64,000 nucleotides of DNA from Cunninghamella blakesleeana (taxonomy: Eukaryota; Mucoromycota; Mucoromycetes; Mucorales; Cunninghamellaceae). The DNA is taken from the NCBI GenBank assembly GCA_017871115.1, contig JAFCIZ010000001.1, forward strand, positions 7,934,001-7,998,000, written 5' to 3'. Position 1 is the stretch's first letter. Each line of letters starts with the position of its first letter. Below are positions 38,677 to 52,476 of this stretch, piece by piece. The notes beneath the pieces were generated by a model. The model made no database searches. It was given only the letters and a program-made list of their open reading frames with translations, and was not told where the DNA came from. Both the position numbers and the translations under genes were made by a program.

Positions 38677-40215
38677 TTTAAAAAAATAAACATTAAATTT
38701 TAGTTCTCTTATTGTCATATGAAAATGTACTATTTTTTTTTTTTTTTACCTTGGGTTCAAGATCTTCACCATATTGCATTGCATGATCAACACTAGATAA
38801 TACATATTCTACAGAGTCTTCGTCAGTAATATTCAAAGGTATAAAGCTGACCATACTATAATCATCAATCTAAATAATAAAAGGTAATATCTATAAATAA
38901 TCTCATTTATTTCTTTTTTTTTTTTTGATAATGTTATATTTTACCAGTTGTACAATAGCTTGATTTAATGCTTGGAATTTAGCCATTCTAGGTGTAACTT
39001 CTCTATCAGGCACTTGACCAGCTTCTTCGGCGATCAATAACGGGTCAGGGTCCAGATATCTTTCCAATTCTCTTTCCGTCATAACCTGTTCTCTTTTTTG
39101 CTGTTGTAACCGTTTTCTTTGTTTCTTTGATAATTTCTTTTTATCACCACCACTACTTCCACTAAGAGTGTCTTCTTCTTCTTCTCCTTCCTTTGTTGAT
39201 TTATTACCATAATCACCTTGTATTAAATCCATTTTCGTCATTACATTAATATGAGGGATTTCCATGTTGACCATAGCACTCATTGCACTAAGGACACCAG
39301 AAAAGAACTTGCTTTTATCTTCAATAAATTGTGATTCTAAACAATATACTCCACATATATTCAAATTCCACCTCATTAATTGCTCACAAAGTCGTCGCAT
39401 GATAGGAAAGTGTGTATATAATTCAATTTGCCCGGGACAATCAATAATAAGGTAGTCATCATCATAATTTCCAATTTCTTCTTCAAGCCAGTCAATATTA
39501 TTTAATAAAAATCTATATAGTGTATAGATGTATGGACATATATTGTAAATATATTGCAATACTCTTTTTCTTTTTTCAATCATTATATATATATATAATA
39601 CACGTCCTTACTCTAAACAATAAATCAACCCTCCATTTGGTCCATAGTCTAATTCTTCCATAACATCTTCCAAAGTAATTAAATCACGAATATCTAAAAT
39701 AAATAAAGTATGTAAATAAAAACAAATACCAATATGTTTAGATAAACAATATAAAAATAAAAATATTATTTGAGCAAAACTTTATTTTATTTTATCAATA
39801 TCATTATTATTACTATTATTATTTTAGAGTATCTTATTCCTACCTATAGTTGGTTCATATTCAAATTTTTCTGCAGCAGGATCTAAATTAACTAAATGAA
39901 CTTTTCTTCCAGTAGTTTGACAGTGAGTCATCATAGTTGCACAGAATGTGGACTACAAATATATATATTAATACAATATCGCAACATAAGTATAAATAAA
40001 TAAATAAATTTCATCTATTTTTTTATATTATCGTTGCTGTTAACATTAGTATGTACCTTTCCACTCCCAGCTGGACCCATTACAAGTTGACAGTGTCGAC
40101 CCCTAAGTAAATAAATATATAAATAAATAAAATATAAATATAAATATAAATATAAATAAAAAATATAATTATAAATAATAATAATATTTAAAAAAGTATT
40201 AGATTACAGAAACAT
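38598..40215 (-). CDS. GPN3: GPN-loop GTPase 3, copy 1 (intact)
   Basis: Seven exons right to left: 40215-40208, 40102-40057, 39952-39844, 39693-39612, 39512-38945, 38869-38750, 38627-38598; 320 aa. GPN3 works with GPN1/GPN2 in assembly and nuclear import of RNA polymerase II. The P-loop is GPAGSGKSTFC, then [10 protein letters not shown], the signature GPN in [22 protein letters not shown] and the guanine-specificity motif [23 protein letters not shown] and [11 protein letters not shown] are typical GPN3 C-terminal blocks. The first coding exon is only 8 nt (MF plus two bases of the third codon), chosen because its donor GTAATC restores phase. An acidic/Lys-rich insert of about 45 residues follows TKMDL. 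The divergent neighbour RRS1 starts 234 bp away. Confidence 0.93.
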
Positions 40216-40449
40216 ACATATTTGATATCTAATGTATTTTTTTTTTTTAATTTGTAATAAAAAAGAAGCTAGAGAAAGAGGAAGCGTAAGATATAAAAAA
40301 ATTCACTGAATTTTAAAAAAAAAATTGGCATTAAAAAAATAAGCCACTTTAAACTGAGACGCATTGATAAAATTTTTGAATTGGATTTTTTTTTTTCGCT
40401 CTCTTTTACTTTCTCAATTTTTTTCTAATTCTTTAAACTTTTATATAAA
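40216..40449. promoter_or_regulatory. Shared divergent promoter GPN3/RRS1 (copy 1)
   Basis: 234 bp separate the GPN3 (-) and RRS1 (+) start codons. Both genes serve RNA polymerase or ribosome production, so a shared bidirectional promoter is plausible. It contains T-rich and A-rich tracts; no factor site is identifiable by eye. The same spacer recurs at 48,460-48,691. Confidence 0.5.
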
Positions 40450-41709
40450 ATGGATGTAACTGAAATATTAGAAGCTCATAAAGCACAATTGTAAGAAACA
40501 ATTTTTATTTTATATTAAATTATTTTTATATATAGTAAATAACGTTGATATTAATATGACTCTATATTATCTTATATTTGCCTTATAGTAAACCAATCAC
40601 TGTAGAAAAACTTGTACCTCTTGATTATGATCTTAATCTTTTAGCTGGTTTCGATATCAACGCCCTTGATGAAAAGCGTATCAAGTAAGTGATTTTGATC
40701 CTATATTATAAATAACAATGATAACAACGATTAGAATATAAAAGCTTTTATATAATGTCCTCAAATTTTTTAATCAATGTCTTTTTATTATTATTATATT
40801 ATTATGTATATAGGAGTGAAAAAGAAAAATATATCAAAGAATTATCAAGAGACAACACCCAACTTGTATTAAATCAACTATTCGATCTCAAAGTCAAAAG
40901 CAGTGATTTAGGTGTCCTTGCAGAATTACCAGATAGAATTACACTTTTACCTCGTGAAAAACCATTACCTAAGGATAAACCATTAACTCGATGGGAAAAA
41001 TTCGCTAAAGCTAAAGGCATTCAAAATAGAAAGAGAGAAAGAATGGTATGGGATGAAGAACGCAATGAATATGTTCCTCGATGGGGTTACCAAGGTGGTG
41101 AAAAGGATAAAACTAAGGATTGGTTAATTGAAGTACCTGATAATGTGGATCCTATGACAGATATGTATCAAGCTAAGCGAGAAGAAAAGAAGGCTAGAGT
41201 AGAAAAAAATGCAAAGAGACAAAAGCGTAATGAAGAAGAAAGTGCTGCTGCTACCATGACTGGGAAAAAGGATGTACGTGAATTGGGCAAGAATGAATTA
41301 CAACAAGCTATTGCTGCTTCTAGGACAGCTACCGCTAGTTTGGGTAAATTCGATAAATCTTTAAAGAATGAACAAAAAATAAAAGGTGTTACTCATCAGG
41401 TAAAAATATAATAAATAAATAAAGCTGAATATAATAAAAATAAATTAAAATTGGATAAATGATCATAAATTAAATAATAATAATATTTTTTTCTTTTTTA
41501 TTATTTTTACATATATATATATACATAGTTTGCACCTACTATCGGTGATGTTAAAAATGAAAAGAGTTCTTCCTCGACATTCTCAAGAAAGTGGTAGGCA
41601 AAGAAGATAAAGTTGATGTTAAGAAGGCTCTTCGTATCCACTCAAAAGAACAATCTCAAAAAAAAGAAAGTCAAACGATAAAGGTGATAAAAAAAAAGGA
41701 AAGAAATAG
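40450..41709 (+). CDS. RRS1: Ribosome biogenesis factor RRS1, copy 1 (frameshifted 3' exon)
   Basis: Exons 40450-40490, 40589-40684, 40814-41399 and 41529-41709. The protein follows copy 2 through exon 3: FKPITVEKLVPLDYDLNLLA, then LPREKPLPKDKPLTRWEKFA (the RRS1 signature) and KRERMVWDEERNEYVPRWGY. In exon 4 one C is missing near 41,571 relative to copy 2, so the frame closes early at 41595-41597. One A is also missing in the A-run near 41,657-41,664. RRS1 acts in 60S assembly with Rpf2 and 5S RNP. The breaks sit in homopolymers and look like consensus errors, not decay. Confidence 0.88.
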
Positions 41710-44178
41710 ATGAAAGGTTTTTATATTAATTATTCGCCCAATATATATATTTATTTACGTTTGGTCATTTCATTTTTATTATTATTTATTCACCTTTTTT
41801 TTTTCATAAAAAAAATATCATTAGTATAATTATCTTTTTTTCATTCTTTTTCTTTTTTTTTTTACATATATTGCAATTATTCACTTTGTACAGTAATCAT
41901 TAATTCAAATAAAAGTTTTTTATGATATTAACACAACAATGATGATGATAGAAATAGGTCTACTTAATTTTTTTTTACTTCATAATATTAATCATATTTA
42001 AAGTTGTATTCTTTTAATAGATAAGTTATTATTATTATTGTTTCAATTTTAATCCAATTTTAATACAACTTTATATTTTTATCTTTTGATTGTTAAGCTC
42101 ATTAATCAAAATTTTATTTATTATTTTTTATTTTCATGACTATTTGGTATCCATACTGCTGAATTAAAACTTCTTTTTAAACCTTAAATTTGTAGTTTTT
42201 TTTTTTTTGATCTGGTGTATAACTCTGGTGTTTTATTTTTTCTGTTTATATAAACGGTCATTATTTTATATATTTTTCTTTCTTTTATTAAAAAAAAAAT
42301 GAATAAATTATTAATCAAAAAATATTATTCAACTTACCTATATTATAATTAACTTTTACAATTTTATTTTTATTAAACAGCTGCCGATTATAGTCCCATC
42401 ATGTAATGGATCAAGCTCAATGAACTCTAGAAAATCAATGTCAAAATTTAAAAGAAAAAATATTTATCATTATTTTGAAATAAATATTTAATTATTATTC
42501 TTTTTTATATTCAGATATTCTCTATAGTGTTTTGTAGCAAAACATTTGGTGTGGTTTTTCGTATTTTTATTTTTTCATATAAATTAAACAACTTTTTCTT
42601 CTTTATTTTAAAATATCTCATTTTTTTTAATTTTTTTTAACTCAATAAAAAATAAAAATGCTATTCGAATTATTTAATTTTAATTTTAAAGCTATAGTTT
42701 TACTTTATTTTACCTTTTGAAGCTATGTTACTGGTAAGACAAGACACTGGTACTCACTATGATAAACATTTACATTATCAAAAATATAATATTATATTTT
42801 TAACAATAGTACATAGGCCCAAGTGTTGGATTTTATGTAAACAAACTTAGGGTTACCTCGAGATTTTGTTCATTTTGTGAATTTTTAATAAGCCTTTTAT
42901 TCTTAATTCATATTTAAACTTATAAAAACAGTATCATGATATAAAACGTATTAAATTGTAAATATATATTTTTTAAAAAATATATTTAATCCTTTTATGG
43001 ATAGTTTTTTACTATATCTTTAAAATAACACTTCAATTAATTCTATTATTAATAAGGAAATACATTTATAAACCACTGCCATCCAAGTAGATTAAGCTTA
43101 CAACGCTCACATTTATTTTTTTTTATTTTTTTATCTACGATCATTTACCTTTTCTTTTTTTTTAAAAAAATAAAATTAGTGTTTGATTTAAGTATAAATA
43201 CGCTAGATTGCTTTTCTTTCTCTTTTCTTCTTTTTTTTTCTTGTCAAATTGTTAACTAGTATGTTTATAATAAATATTCATTTATCCAAATCAATTAGTT
43301 TTATTTATTAATTGAAACCACTCTATTTTATTCTTTTTTAGAGCAACACACACGTATATATATATATCTCATTTTATTTGCTCTTGCTTACTACTTTTCT
43401 TAAATGGCAATCAATCTCAATGGTCACTAAATTTATTTGTTTATTAAATTTTTATTCTTATTCTCTTTCTATAAATATTTTACATGCATTAACGGATTAG
43501 ATTGGAGTACTTAGTAGAAATTAGCAATATTTATGATTGACTTAATACATAATCATCGAATGGCTTCTAGACTATCAAATTGCTCCATGCTTCTATAATA
43601 GTCCAAATATATTGGAGTTTTCCCAAAGTAATAACTTATATATTTAAACATATTATATTATAATATATAGAATTATTTTAAAAATTTAATAATTTTTATC
43701 ATATTATAAATCCTTTATTTGTATGAAAACTGTTTGCAACAATGTTCTCTGATTTCTTTTTTTTTCTTTTTTTGACTTAGCTTTTGTGTTACTGGTGCAA
43801 AATTTCAAGGTGTTTTTGTTCATCTTCTCATTCTTATAATTTTTTTAAATATAAATATAATCAATTTTTGCTTTCTTTTTTTCTCTTAAATGGCCAAATT
43901 TTATAGTTAATTATTATCTACTATATAATTATTAAACAGTCTACTTTATAACAAATTTTATAATTTTACCTTATTTTATTTTTACTTATAACTTATTCAA
44001 TTATTAAATTTAATTATTTTTTTTTTTTCTATTCATTTATATTAAGTCATTCTACTTATAAAACTGTAATTAGTGCTCATTGGAACTATATTATATACTC
44101 CAAATATTCATTCCTTATTCAAAAATAAATGGCTAAACTATTGAACCTTATTTAAATAAAAGATATAAAAAATATTAA
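41710..44178 (-). repeat. Non-coding block 3' of tRNA-Val, copy 1
   Basis: 2.5 kb with no gene. Read on the minus strand it carries diverged copies of the boxes found after tRNA-Ser. These are at about 44,038-44,096 (TGAGCAC, then TTTATAAGTAGA), 43,738-43,822 (GCACCAGTAACACAAA and AAATCAGAGAAC with one or two minisatellite units) and 42,727-42,768 (GTGAGTACCAGTGTCTTG). The second copy of this block is at about 49,954-52,402. Confidence 0.6.
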
Positions 44179-44202
44179 TGCTCTCTGCCGGATTCGAACC
44201 GG
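44179..44202 (-). pseudogene. Truncated tRNA-Val (3' end only)
   Basis: Only the 24 bp covering the discriminator base, 3' acceptor strand and T-arm part of tRNA-Val match the full gene at 52,403-52,476. The match stops in the T-arm, and after it the sequence becomes the mosaic described next. This is not a functional tRNA as written. Confidence 0.9.
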
Positions 44203-45208
44203 ATGACTTGAATTTCGTGATAATTATACACATTCAAGCTTTTTTGATTTTTAAAGCAATAATTTGTGTAAGCATTGACAGGTTGTTTGATCATACGCAT
44301 AAAACGATCATATTCTTTAGCACTAAACCTTTCATTAATTGTACAGTTTTTGTAAATCTAACTTTGTTGTATTATTAGAAGAAATTGATGGAGGAAAAGG
44401 ATTGTTTTTTAATTGCTGTTTTAGTTTTTTATAAGTTGATGAATGTTTTTGATTTTCATAGGAATTGCAGATCCATATAAATAGAAGAAATTGTTCAGTT
44501 GCATTAAAATCATATATATAATCAGATCCTTTTATTTCTAAATGATGATGATTTGATCTATTTTCTTAAATATTATGAATTGTGTATGCAAATAAGATGT
44601 TGTTATTAAATAAAGTGGTAGTTTGATGTATATAAAGCCATCTTTAGATAATGATTGTTTATGATTTTGGTTATATGGCTAGAATTGGATATTGTAAAAA
44701 TATTGTTATTGTTGAAGATAGTTTAAAATGTAGTTATAATTAGAACATTTTGTAAATGAATATTATTGATAATATTATTTATTAATTAAATGAATTGAAT
44801 TTTAAAAATAAATAAATCAAAGGTATGTGTTATTTCATATATTTATGTATATAATTCAATATTTATTGTAAAAAGAGAATGAAAAAAAGACAGAAAAAAA
44901 GATTTTATCTCAGAAGATTTATTTGTACCTATTTTTAAACCCCGTTTTTTTTTTTTTTTTTCCTTCCTCCCCTTTCTCTCTCGATTTTTTTTTATATCAA
45001 AAAAAAAACATGATGGCCGTTTCAATAGAAGGCTGCTGATTATCTTCTTGTTCAATATGAGCTGGATTCTTTAGATGGTCTTCTAAATAAACTTACAAAG
45101 GAATGGCGAATGGAAGAATTGTTTTCTGAAGAAATTGTCATTAACGGAAGATTTGGAGGAGATGGAAGTGTCTTTGAAAATGCTGGTTGATTATGTTGAA
45201 AAGTGTGT

Positions 45209-45826
<618 letters not shown>

Positions 45827-46845
45827 GTTATTATATAATTATTATTATATGGTATTAATTGAGGGTTGATAAGTTGATTATTATAGAATGGTTGATAGCC
45901 TACGACAGGAATAGTATCTCCATAACAATATTGGTAATTTGATGTTGTCCAATTATTTATCATTACCTAAAAAAAATTAAAAAATTGAAAAATCTGTAAC
46001 AAATGCAACATTTTGAATGTCGGAGATGCAAGATCGCATGGATTAGAGGTTTTATAAAACTGTATATATAATATATTTATTTTTATATATTTAGGGGGAG
46101 GAAGGAGAGATAATACTAATGCAGAGAGAGAGTAAGAGAAGAAGGTTTATATACATATATATATATATATTATATCAAAATAATATAAAAAGGGAGTAAT
46201 ACTTTATATATATATATTGATATAAATTACCTGTTGATTAACTTGTAACTTGCGTGTCATTATATTAGCTAAAGAGATATCATCGTCGCTATCATCACAT
46301 ATAGGTGTATCATTTTGTCGATAAGCTGATGTAGGTTGTAAAGGATAAACAGTTGCTGACATGGTTTTAATAAAATAAATATAATGATAGTATTATATAT
46401 ATATATATGTGTGTGTATGTATATATATTTATAAATATATGTATGTTGCAATAAAAAAAAGGAGAGGGTATGAAATAACTGATAAAGTATGATTGGAATG
46501 GTAAATACACAATATGTATTAAACGTACAATTTGATTTTACAATTTAGAAATGATAACTATAATACAAAAGTTTAAATAAAAGAATACAGTTTTAAATAA
46601 ATATAATAATAAAAAAAAAAGAAAAGAAAGAAAAGTGTAATAAAACTACACACAGTATTAAAAAGAAATGAAAAAAAAAAGTTCGCTGAAAGCAAAAGAA
46701 AAGGAAAGGATAAAAAAAAATGTGAAATTTATATATCCAGTAGCACGGTTAAAAGTCCGCAGTTCTTTTTGAAATAAACCTTTTTTTTTATTTGGTAAAT
46801 ATTGTTTTTATTACAAAAGGTGTTGTGTGAATATAAATAAATTAT

Positions 46846-46877
46846 TTAATCATATTCTATTTTATCATCAGGTTCCT

Positions 46878-46924
<47 letters not shown>

Positions 46925-48459
46925 TTAAAAAAATAAACATTAAATTTTAGTTCTCTTATTGTCATATGAAAATGTACTATTTTTTTTTTTTTTTTACCTT
47001 GGGTTCAAGATCTTCACCATATTGCATTGCATGATCAACACTAGATAATACATATTCTACAGAGTCTTCGTCAGTAATATTCAAGGTATAAAGCTGACCA
47101 TACTATAATCATCAATCTAAATAATAAAAGGTAATATCTATAAATAATCTCATTTATTCTTTTTTTTTTTTTGATAATGTTATATTTTACCAGTTGTACA
47201 ATAGCTTGATTTAATGCTTGGAATTTAGCCATTCTAGGTGTAACTTCTCTATCAGGCACTTGACCAGCTTCTTCGGCGATCAATAACGGGTCAGGGTCCA
47301 GATATCTTTCCAATTCTCTTTCCGTCATAACCTGTTCTCTTTTTTGCTGTTGTAACCGTTTTCTTTGTTTCTTTGATAATTTCTTTTTATCACCACCACT
47401 ACTTCCACTAAGAGTGTCTTCTTCTTCTTCTCCTTCCTTGTTGATTTATTACCATAATCACCTTGTATTAAATCCATTTTCGTCATTACATTAATATGAG
47501 GGATTTCCATGTTGACCATAGCACTCATTGCACTAAGGACACCAGAAAAGAACTTGCTTTTATCTTCAATAAATTGTGATTCTAAACAATATACTCCACA
47601 TATATTCAAATTCCACCTCATTAATTGCTCACAAAGTCGTCGCATGATAGGAAAGTGTGTATATAATTCAATTTGCCCGGGACAATCAATAATAAGGTAG
47701 TCATCATCATAATTTCCAATTCTTCTTCAAGCCAGTCAATATTATTTAATAAAAATCTATATAGTGTATAGATGTATGGACATATATTGTAAATATATTG
47801 CAATACTCTTTTTCTTTTTTCAATCATTATATATATATATAATACACGTCCTTACTCTAAACAATAAATCAACCCTCCATTTGGTCCATAGTCTAATTCT
47901 TCCATAACATCTTCCAAAGTAATTAAATCACGAATATCTAAAATAAATAAAGTATGTAAATAAAAACAAATACCAATATGTTTAGATAAACAATATAAAA
48001 ATAAAAATATTATTTGAGCAAAACTTTATTTTATTTTATCAATATCATTATTATTACTATTATTATTTTAGAGTATCTTATTCCTACCTATAGTTGGTTC
48101 ATATTCAAATTTTTCTGCAGCAGGATCTAAATTAACTAAATGAACTTTTCTTCCAGTAGTTTGACAGTGAGTCATCATAGTTGCACAGAATGTGGACTAC
48201 AAATATATATATTAATACAATATCGCAACATAAGTATAAATAAATAAATAAATTTCATCTATTTTTTTATATTATCGTTGCTGTTAACATTAGTATGTAC
48301 CTTTCCACTCCCAGCTGGACCCATTACAAGTTGACAGTGTCGACCCCTAAGTAAATAAATATATAAATAAATAAAATATAAATATAAATATAAATATAAA
48401 TAAAAAATATAATTATAAATAATAATAATATTTAAAAAAGTATTAGATTACAGAAACAT
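46846..48459 (-). CDS. GPN3: GPN-loop GTPase 3, copy 2 (three frameshifts)
   Basis: Same exon structure and splice sites as copy 1, including the 8-nt first coding exon. Relative to copy 1 it lacks one T near 47,720 (just after the NIDWLEEE segment), one T near 47,438 (after GDYGNKST) and one A near 47,083 (in SFIPLNI). Each deletion breaks the frame, so no full-length protein can be read from this copy as written. All three fall in short homopolymers. Most likely the same gene as copy 1 assembled twice with different consensus errors; a real young duplicate is the alternative. Confidence 0.85.
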
Positions 48460-48691
48460 ACATATTTGATATCTAATGTATTTTTTTTTTAATTTGTAAT
48501 AAAAAAGAAGCTAGAGAAAGAGGAAGCGTAAGATATAAAAAAATTCACTGAATTTTAAAAAAAAAATTGGCATTAAAAAAATAAGCCACTTTAAACTGAG
48601 ACGCATTGATAAAATTTTTGAATTGGATTTTTTTTTTTCGCTCTCTTTTACTTTCTCAATTTTTTTCTAATTCTTTAAACTTTTATATAAA

Positions 48692-49953
48692 ATGGATGTA
48701 ACTGAAATATTAGAAGCTCATAAAGCACAATTGTAAGAAACAATTTTTATTTTATATTAAATTATTTTTATATATAGTAAATAACGTTGATATTAATATG
48801 ACTCTATATTATCTTATATTTGCCTTATAGTAAACCAATCACTGTAGAAAAACTTGTACCTCTTGATTATGATCTTAATCTTTTAGCTGGTTTCGATATC
48901 AACGCCCTTGATGAAAAGCGTATCAAGTAAGTGATTTTGATCCTATATTATAAATAACAATGATAACAACGATTAGAATATAAAAGCTTTTATATAATGT
49001 CCTCAAATTTTTAATCAATGTCTTTTTATTATTATTATATTATTATGTATATAGGAGTGAAAAAGAAAAATATATCAAAGAATTATCAAGAGACAACACC
49101 CAACTTGTATTAAATCAACTATTCGATCTCAAAGTCAAAAGCAGTGATTTAGGTGTCCTTGCAGAATTACCAGATAGAATTACACTTTTACCTCGTGAAA
49201 AACCATTACCTAAGGATAAACCATTAACTCGATGGGAAAAATTCGCTAAAGCTAAAGGCATTCAAAATAGAAAGAGAGAAAGAATGGTATGGGATGAAGA
49301 ACGCAATGAATATGTTCCTCGATGGGGTTACCAAGGTGGTGAAAAGGATAAAACTAAGGATTGGTTAATTGAAGTACCTGATAATGTGGATCCTATGACA
49401 GATATGTATCAAGCTAAGCGAGAAGAAAAGAAGGCTAGAGTAGAAAAAAATGCAAAGAGACAAAAGCGTAATGAAGAAGAAAGTGCTGCTGCTACCATGA
49501 CTGGGAAAAAGGATGTACGTGAATTGGGCAAGAATGAATTACAACAAGCTATTGCTGCTTCTAGGACAGCTACCGCTAGTTTGGGTAAATTCGATAAATC
49601 TTTAAAGAATGAACAAAAAATAAAAGGTGTTACTCATCAGGTAAAAATATAATAAATAAATAAAGCTGAATATAATAAAAATAAATTAAAATTGGATAAA
49701 TGATCATAAATTAAATAATAATAATATTTTTTTTCTTTTTTATTATTTTTACATATATATATATACATAGTTTGCACCTACTATCGGTGATGTTAAAAAT
49801 GAAAAGAGTTCTTCCCTCGACATTCTCAAGAAAGTGGTAGGCAAAGAAGATAAAGTTGATGTTAAGAAGGCTCTTCGTATCCACTCAAAAGAACAATCTC
49901 AAAAAAAAAGAAAGTCAAACGATAAAGGTGATAAAAAAAAAGGAAAGAAATAG
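48692..49953 (+). CDS. RRS1: Ribosome biogenesis factor RRS1, copy 2 (intact)
   Basis: Four exons: 48692-48732, 48831-48926, 49055-49640, 49771-49953; 301 aa. The conserved RRS1 domain covers about residues 8-170: FKPITVEKLVPLDYDLNLLA, LVLNQLFDLKVKSSDLGVLA, LPREKPLPKDKPLTRWEKFA, then KRERMVWDEERNEYVPRWGY and WLIEVPDNVDP. A Lys/Arg/Glu coiled segment and a basic tail (KKRKSNDKGDKKKGKK) suit a nucleolar protein. RRS1 with Rpf2 recruits 5S RNA and uL5/uL18 to pre-60S particles. Exon 4 reads SSSLDILKKVVGKEDK in frame here, unlike copy 1. It is divergent from GPN3 copy 2 with 232 bp between the starts. Confidence 0.95.
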
Positions 49954-52402
49954 ATGAAAGGTTTTTATATTAATTATTCGCCCAATATATATATTTATTT
50001 ACGTTTGGTCATTTCATTTTTATTATTATTTATTCACCTTTTTTTTTCATAAAAAAAATATCATTAGTATAATTATCTTTTTTTCATTCTTTTTCTTTTT
50101 TTTATTACATATATTGCAATTATTCACTTTGTACAGTAATCATTAATTCAAATAAAAGTTTTTATGATATTAACACAACAATGATGATGATAGAAATAGG
50201 TCTACTTAATTTTTTTTACTTCATAATATTAATCATATTTAAAGTTGTATTCTTTTAATAGATAAGTTATTATTATTATTGTTTCAATTTTAATCCAATT
50301 TTAATACAACTTTATATTTTTATCTTTTGATTGTTAAGCTCATTAATCAAAATTTTATTTATTATTTTTTATTTTCATGACTATTTGGTATCCATACTGC
50401 TGAATTAAAACTTCTTTTTAAACCTTAAATTTGTTTTTTTTTTTTTTGATCTGGTGTATAACTCTGGTGTTTTATTTTTTTCTGTTTATATAAACGGTCA
50501 TTATTTTATATATTTTTCTTTCTTTATAAAAAAAAAATGAATAAATTATTAATCAAAAAATATTATTCAACTTACCTATATTATAATTAACTTTTACAAT
50601 TTTATTTTTATTAAACAGCTGCCGATTATAGTCCCATCATGTAATGGATCAAGCTCAATGAACTCTAGAAAATCAATGTCAAAATTTAAAGAAAAAAAAT
50701 TTATCATTATTTTGAAATAAATATTTAATTATTATTCTTTTTTATATTCAGATATTCTCTATAGTGTTTGTAGCAAAACATTTGGTGTGGTTTTTCGTAT
50801 TTTTATTTTTTCATATAAATTAAACAACTTTTTCTTCTTTATTTTAAAATATCTCATTTTTTTAATTTTTTTAACTCAATAAAAAATAAAAATGCTATTC
50901 GAATTATTTAATTTTATTTTAAAGCTATAGTTTTACTTTATTTTACCTTTTGAAGCTATGTTACTGGTAAGACAAGACACTGGTACTCACTATGATAAAC
51001 ATTTACATTATCAAAAATATAATATTATATTTTTAACAATAGTACATAGGCCCAAGTGTTGGATTTTATGTAAACAAACTTAGGGTTACCTCGAGATTTT
51101 GTTCATTTTGTGAATTTTTAATAAGCCTTTTATTCTTAATTCATATTTAAACTTATAAAAACAGTATCATGATATAAAACGTATTAAATTGTAAATATAT
51201 TTTTTAAAAAATATATTTAATCCTTTTATGGATAGTTTTTTACTATATCTTTAAAATAACACTTCAATTAATTCTATTATTAATAAGGAAATACATTTAT
51301 AAACCACTGCCATCCAAGTAGATTAAGCTTACAACGCTCACATTTATTTTTTTTTATTTTTTTATCTACGATCATTTACCTTTTCTTTTTTTAAAAAAAA
51401 TAAAATTAGTGTTTGATTTAAGTATAAATACGCTAGATTGCTTTCTTTCTCTTTTCTTCTTTTTTTTTCTTGTCAAATTGTTAACTAGTATGTTATAATA
51501 AATATTCATTTATCCAAATCAATTAGTTTTATTTATTAATTGAAACCACTCTATTTTATTTTTTAGAGCAACACACACGTATATATATATATCTCATTTT
51601 ATTTGCTCTTGCTTACTACTTTTCTTAAATGGCAATCAATCTCAATGGTCACTAAATTTATTTGTTTATTAAATTTTTATTCTTATTCTCTTTCTATAAA
51701 TATTTTACATGCATTAACGGATTAGATTGGAGTACTTAGTAGAAATTAGCAATATTTATGATTGACTTAATACATAATCATCGAATGGCTTCTAGACTAT
51801 CAAATTGCTCCATGCTTCTATAATAGTCCAAATATATTGGAGTTTTCCCAAAGTAATAACTTATATATTAAAACATATTATATTATAATATATAGAATTA
51901 TTTTAAAAATTTAATAATTTTTATCATATTATAAATCCTTTATTGTATGAAAACTGTTTGCAACAATGTTCTCTGATTTCTTTTTTTTCTTTTTTTTGAC
52001 TTAGCTTTTGTGTTACTGGTGCAAAAATTTCAAGGTGTTTTTGTTCATCTTCTCATTCTTATAATTTTTTAAATATAAATATAATCAATTTTTGCTTTCT
52101 TTTTTCTCTTAAATGGCCAAATTTTATAGTTAATTATTATCTACTATATAATTATTAAACAGTCTACTTTATAACAAATTTTATAATTTTACCTTATTTT
52201 ATTTTTACTTATAACTTATTCAATTATTAAATTTAATTATTTTTTTTTTTTCTATTCATTTATATTAAGTCATTCTACTTATAAAACTGTAATTAGTGCT
52301 CATTGGAACTATATTATATACTCCAAATATTCATTCCTTATTCAAAAAATAAATGGCTAAACTATTGAACCTTATTTAAATAAAAGATATAAAAAATATT
52401 AA
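49954..52402 (-). repeat. Non-coding block 3' of tRNA-Val, copy 2
   Basis: 2.4 kb gene-free block between RRS1 and tRNA-Val. On the minus strand it contains, moving away from the tRNA, a box at 52,261-52,320, the GCACCAGTAACACAAA/AAATCAGAGAAC segment at 51,961-52,043 and a box at 50,957-51,000. All are diverged relatives of the tRNA-Ser-linked boxes in the first 4 kb. Confidence 0.6.
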
Positions 52403-52476
52403 TGCTCTCTGCCGGATTCGAACCGGCGACCTGATGCGTGTGAAGCATCCGTGATAACCGACTACACCAAAAGAGC
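52403..52476 (-). tRNA. tRNA-Val(CAC)
   Basis: A 74-nt gene on the minus strand including an A discriminator. Acceptor GCTCTTT pairs with AGAGAGC. The D-arm contains GTGTAGTCGGTTATCAC, the anticodon stem is GATGC/GCATC with loop TTCACAC (CAC at 52,442-52,440), and the T-arm is GCCGGTTCGAATCCGGC. CCA is not encoded and there is no intron. A T-run follows on the minus strand within about 15 bases of the 3' end. Confidence 0.97.

Larger units (their letters stand above)
37571..44203 (+). repeat. Large direct duplication, copy 1
   Basis: This 6.6-kb stretch (5' end of the Bni4-like gene, GPN3, RRS1, non-coding block, 3' part of tRNA-Val) is repeated at about 45,830-52,430, offset 8.22-8.26 kb. 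Differences are almost only one-base indels in homopolymers, including in introns and intergenic DNA. The near-identity of non-coding sequence means the copies are very recent or are the same locus assembled twice. Confidence 0.95.
45830..52430 (+). repeat. Large direct duplication, copy 2
   Basis: Second copy of the 37,571-44,203 segment. It continues cleanly through a complete tRNA-Val into the ATP7 region, so this right edge looks like the true genomic neighbour. Its left edge emerges gradually from the mosaic. Confidence 0.95.

Noticed and set aside
44178..44378. A 66-residue open frame starting in the truncated tRNA-Val
   Set aside because: It lies in tRNA and mosaic sequence with no coherent protein similarity.
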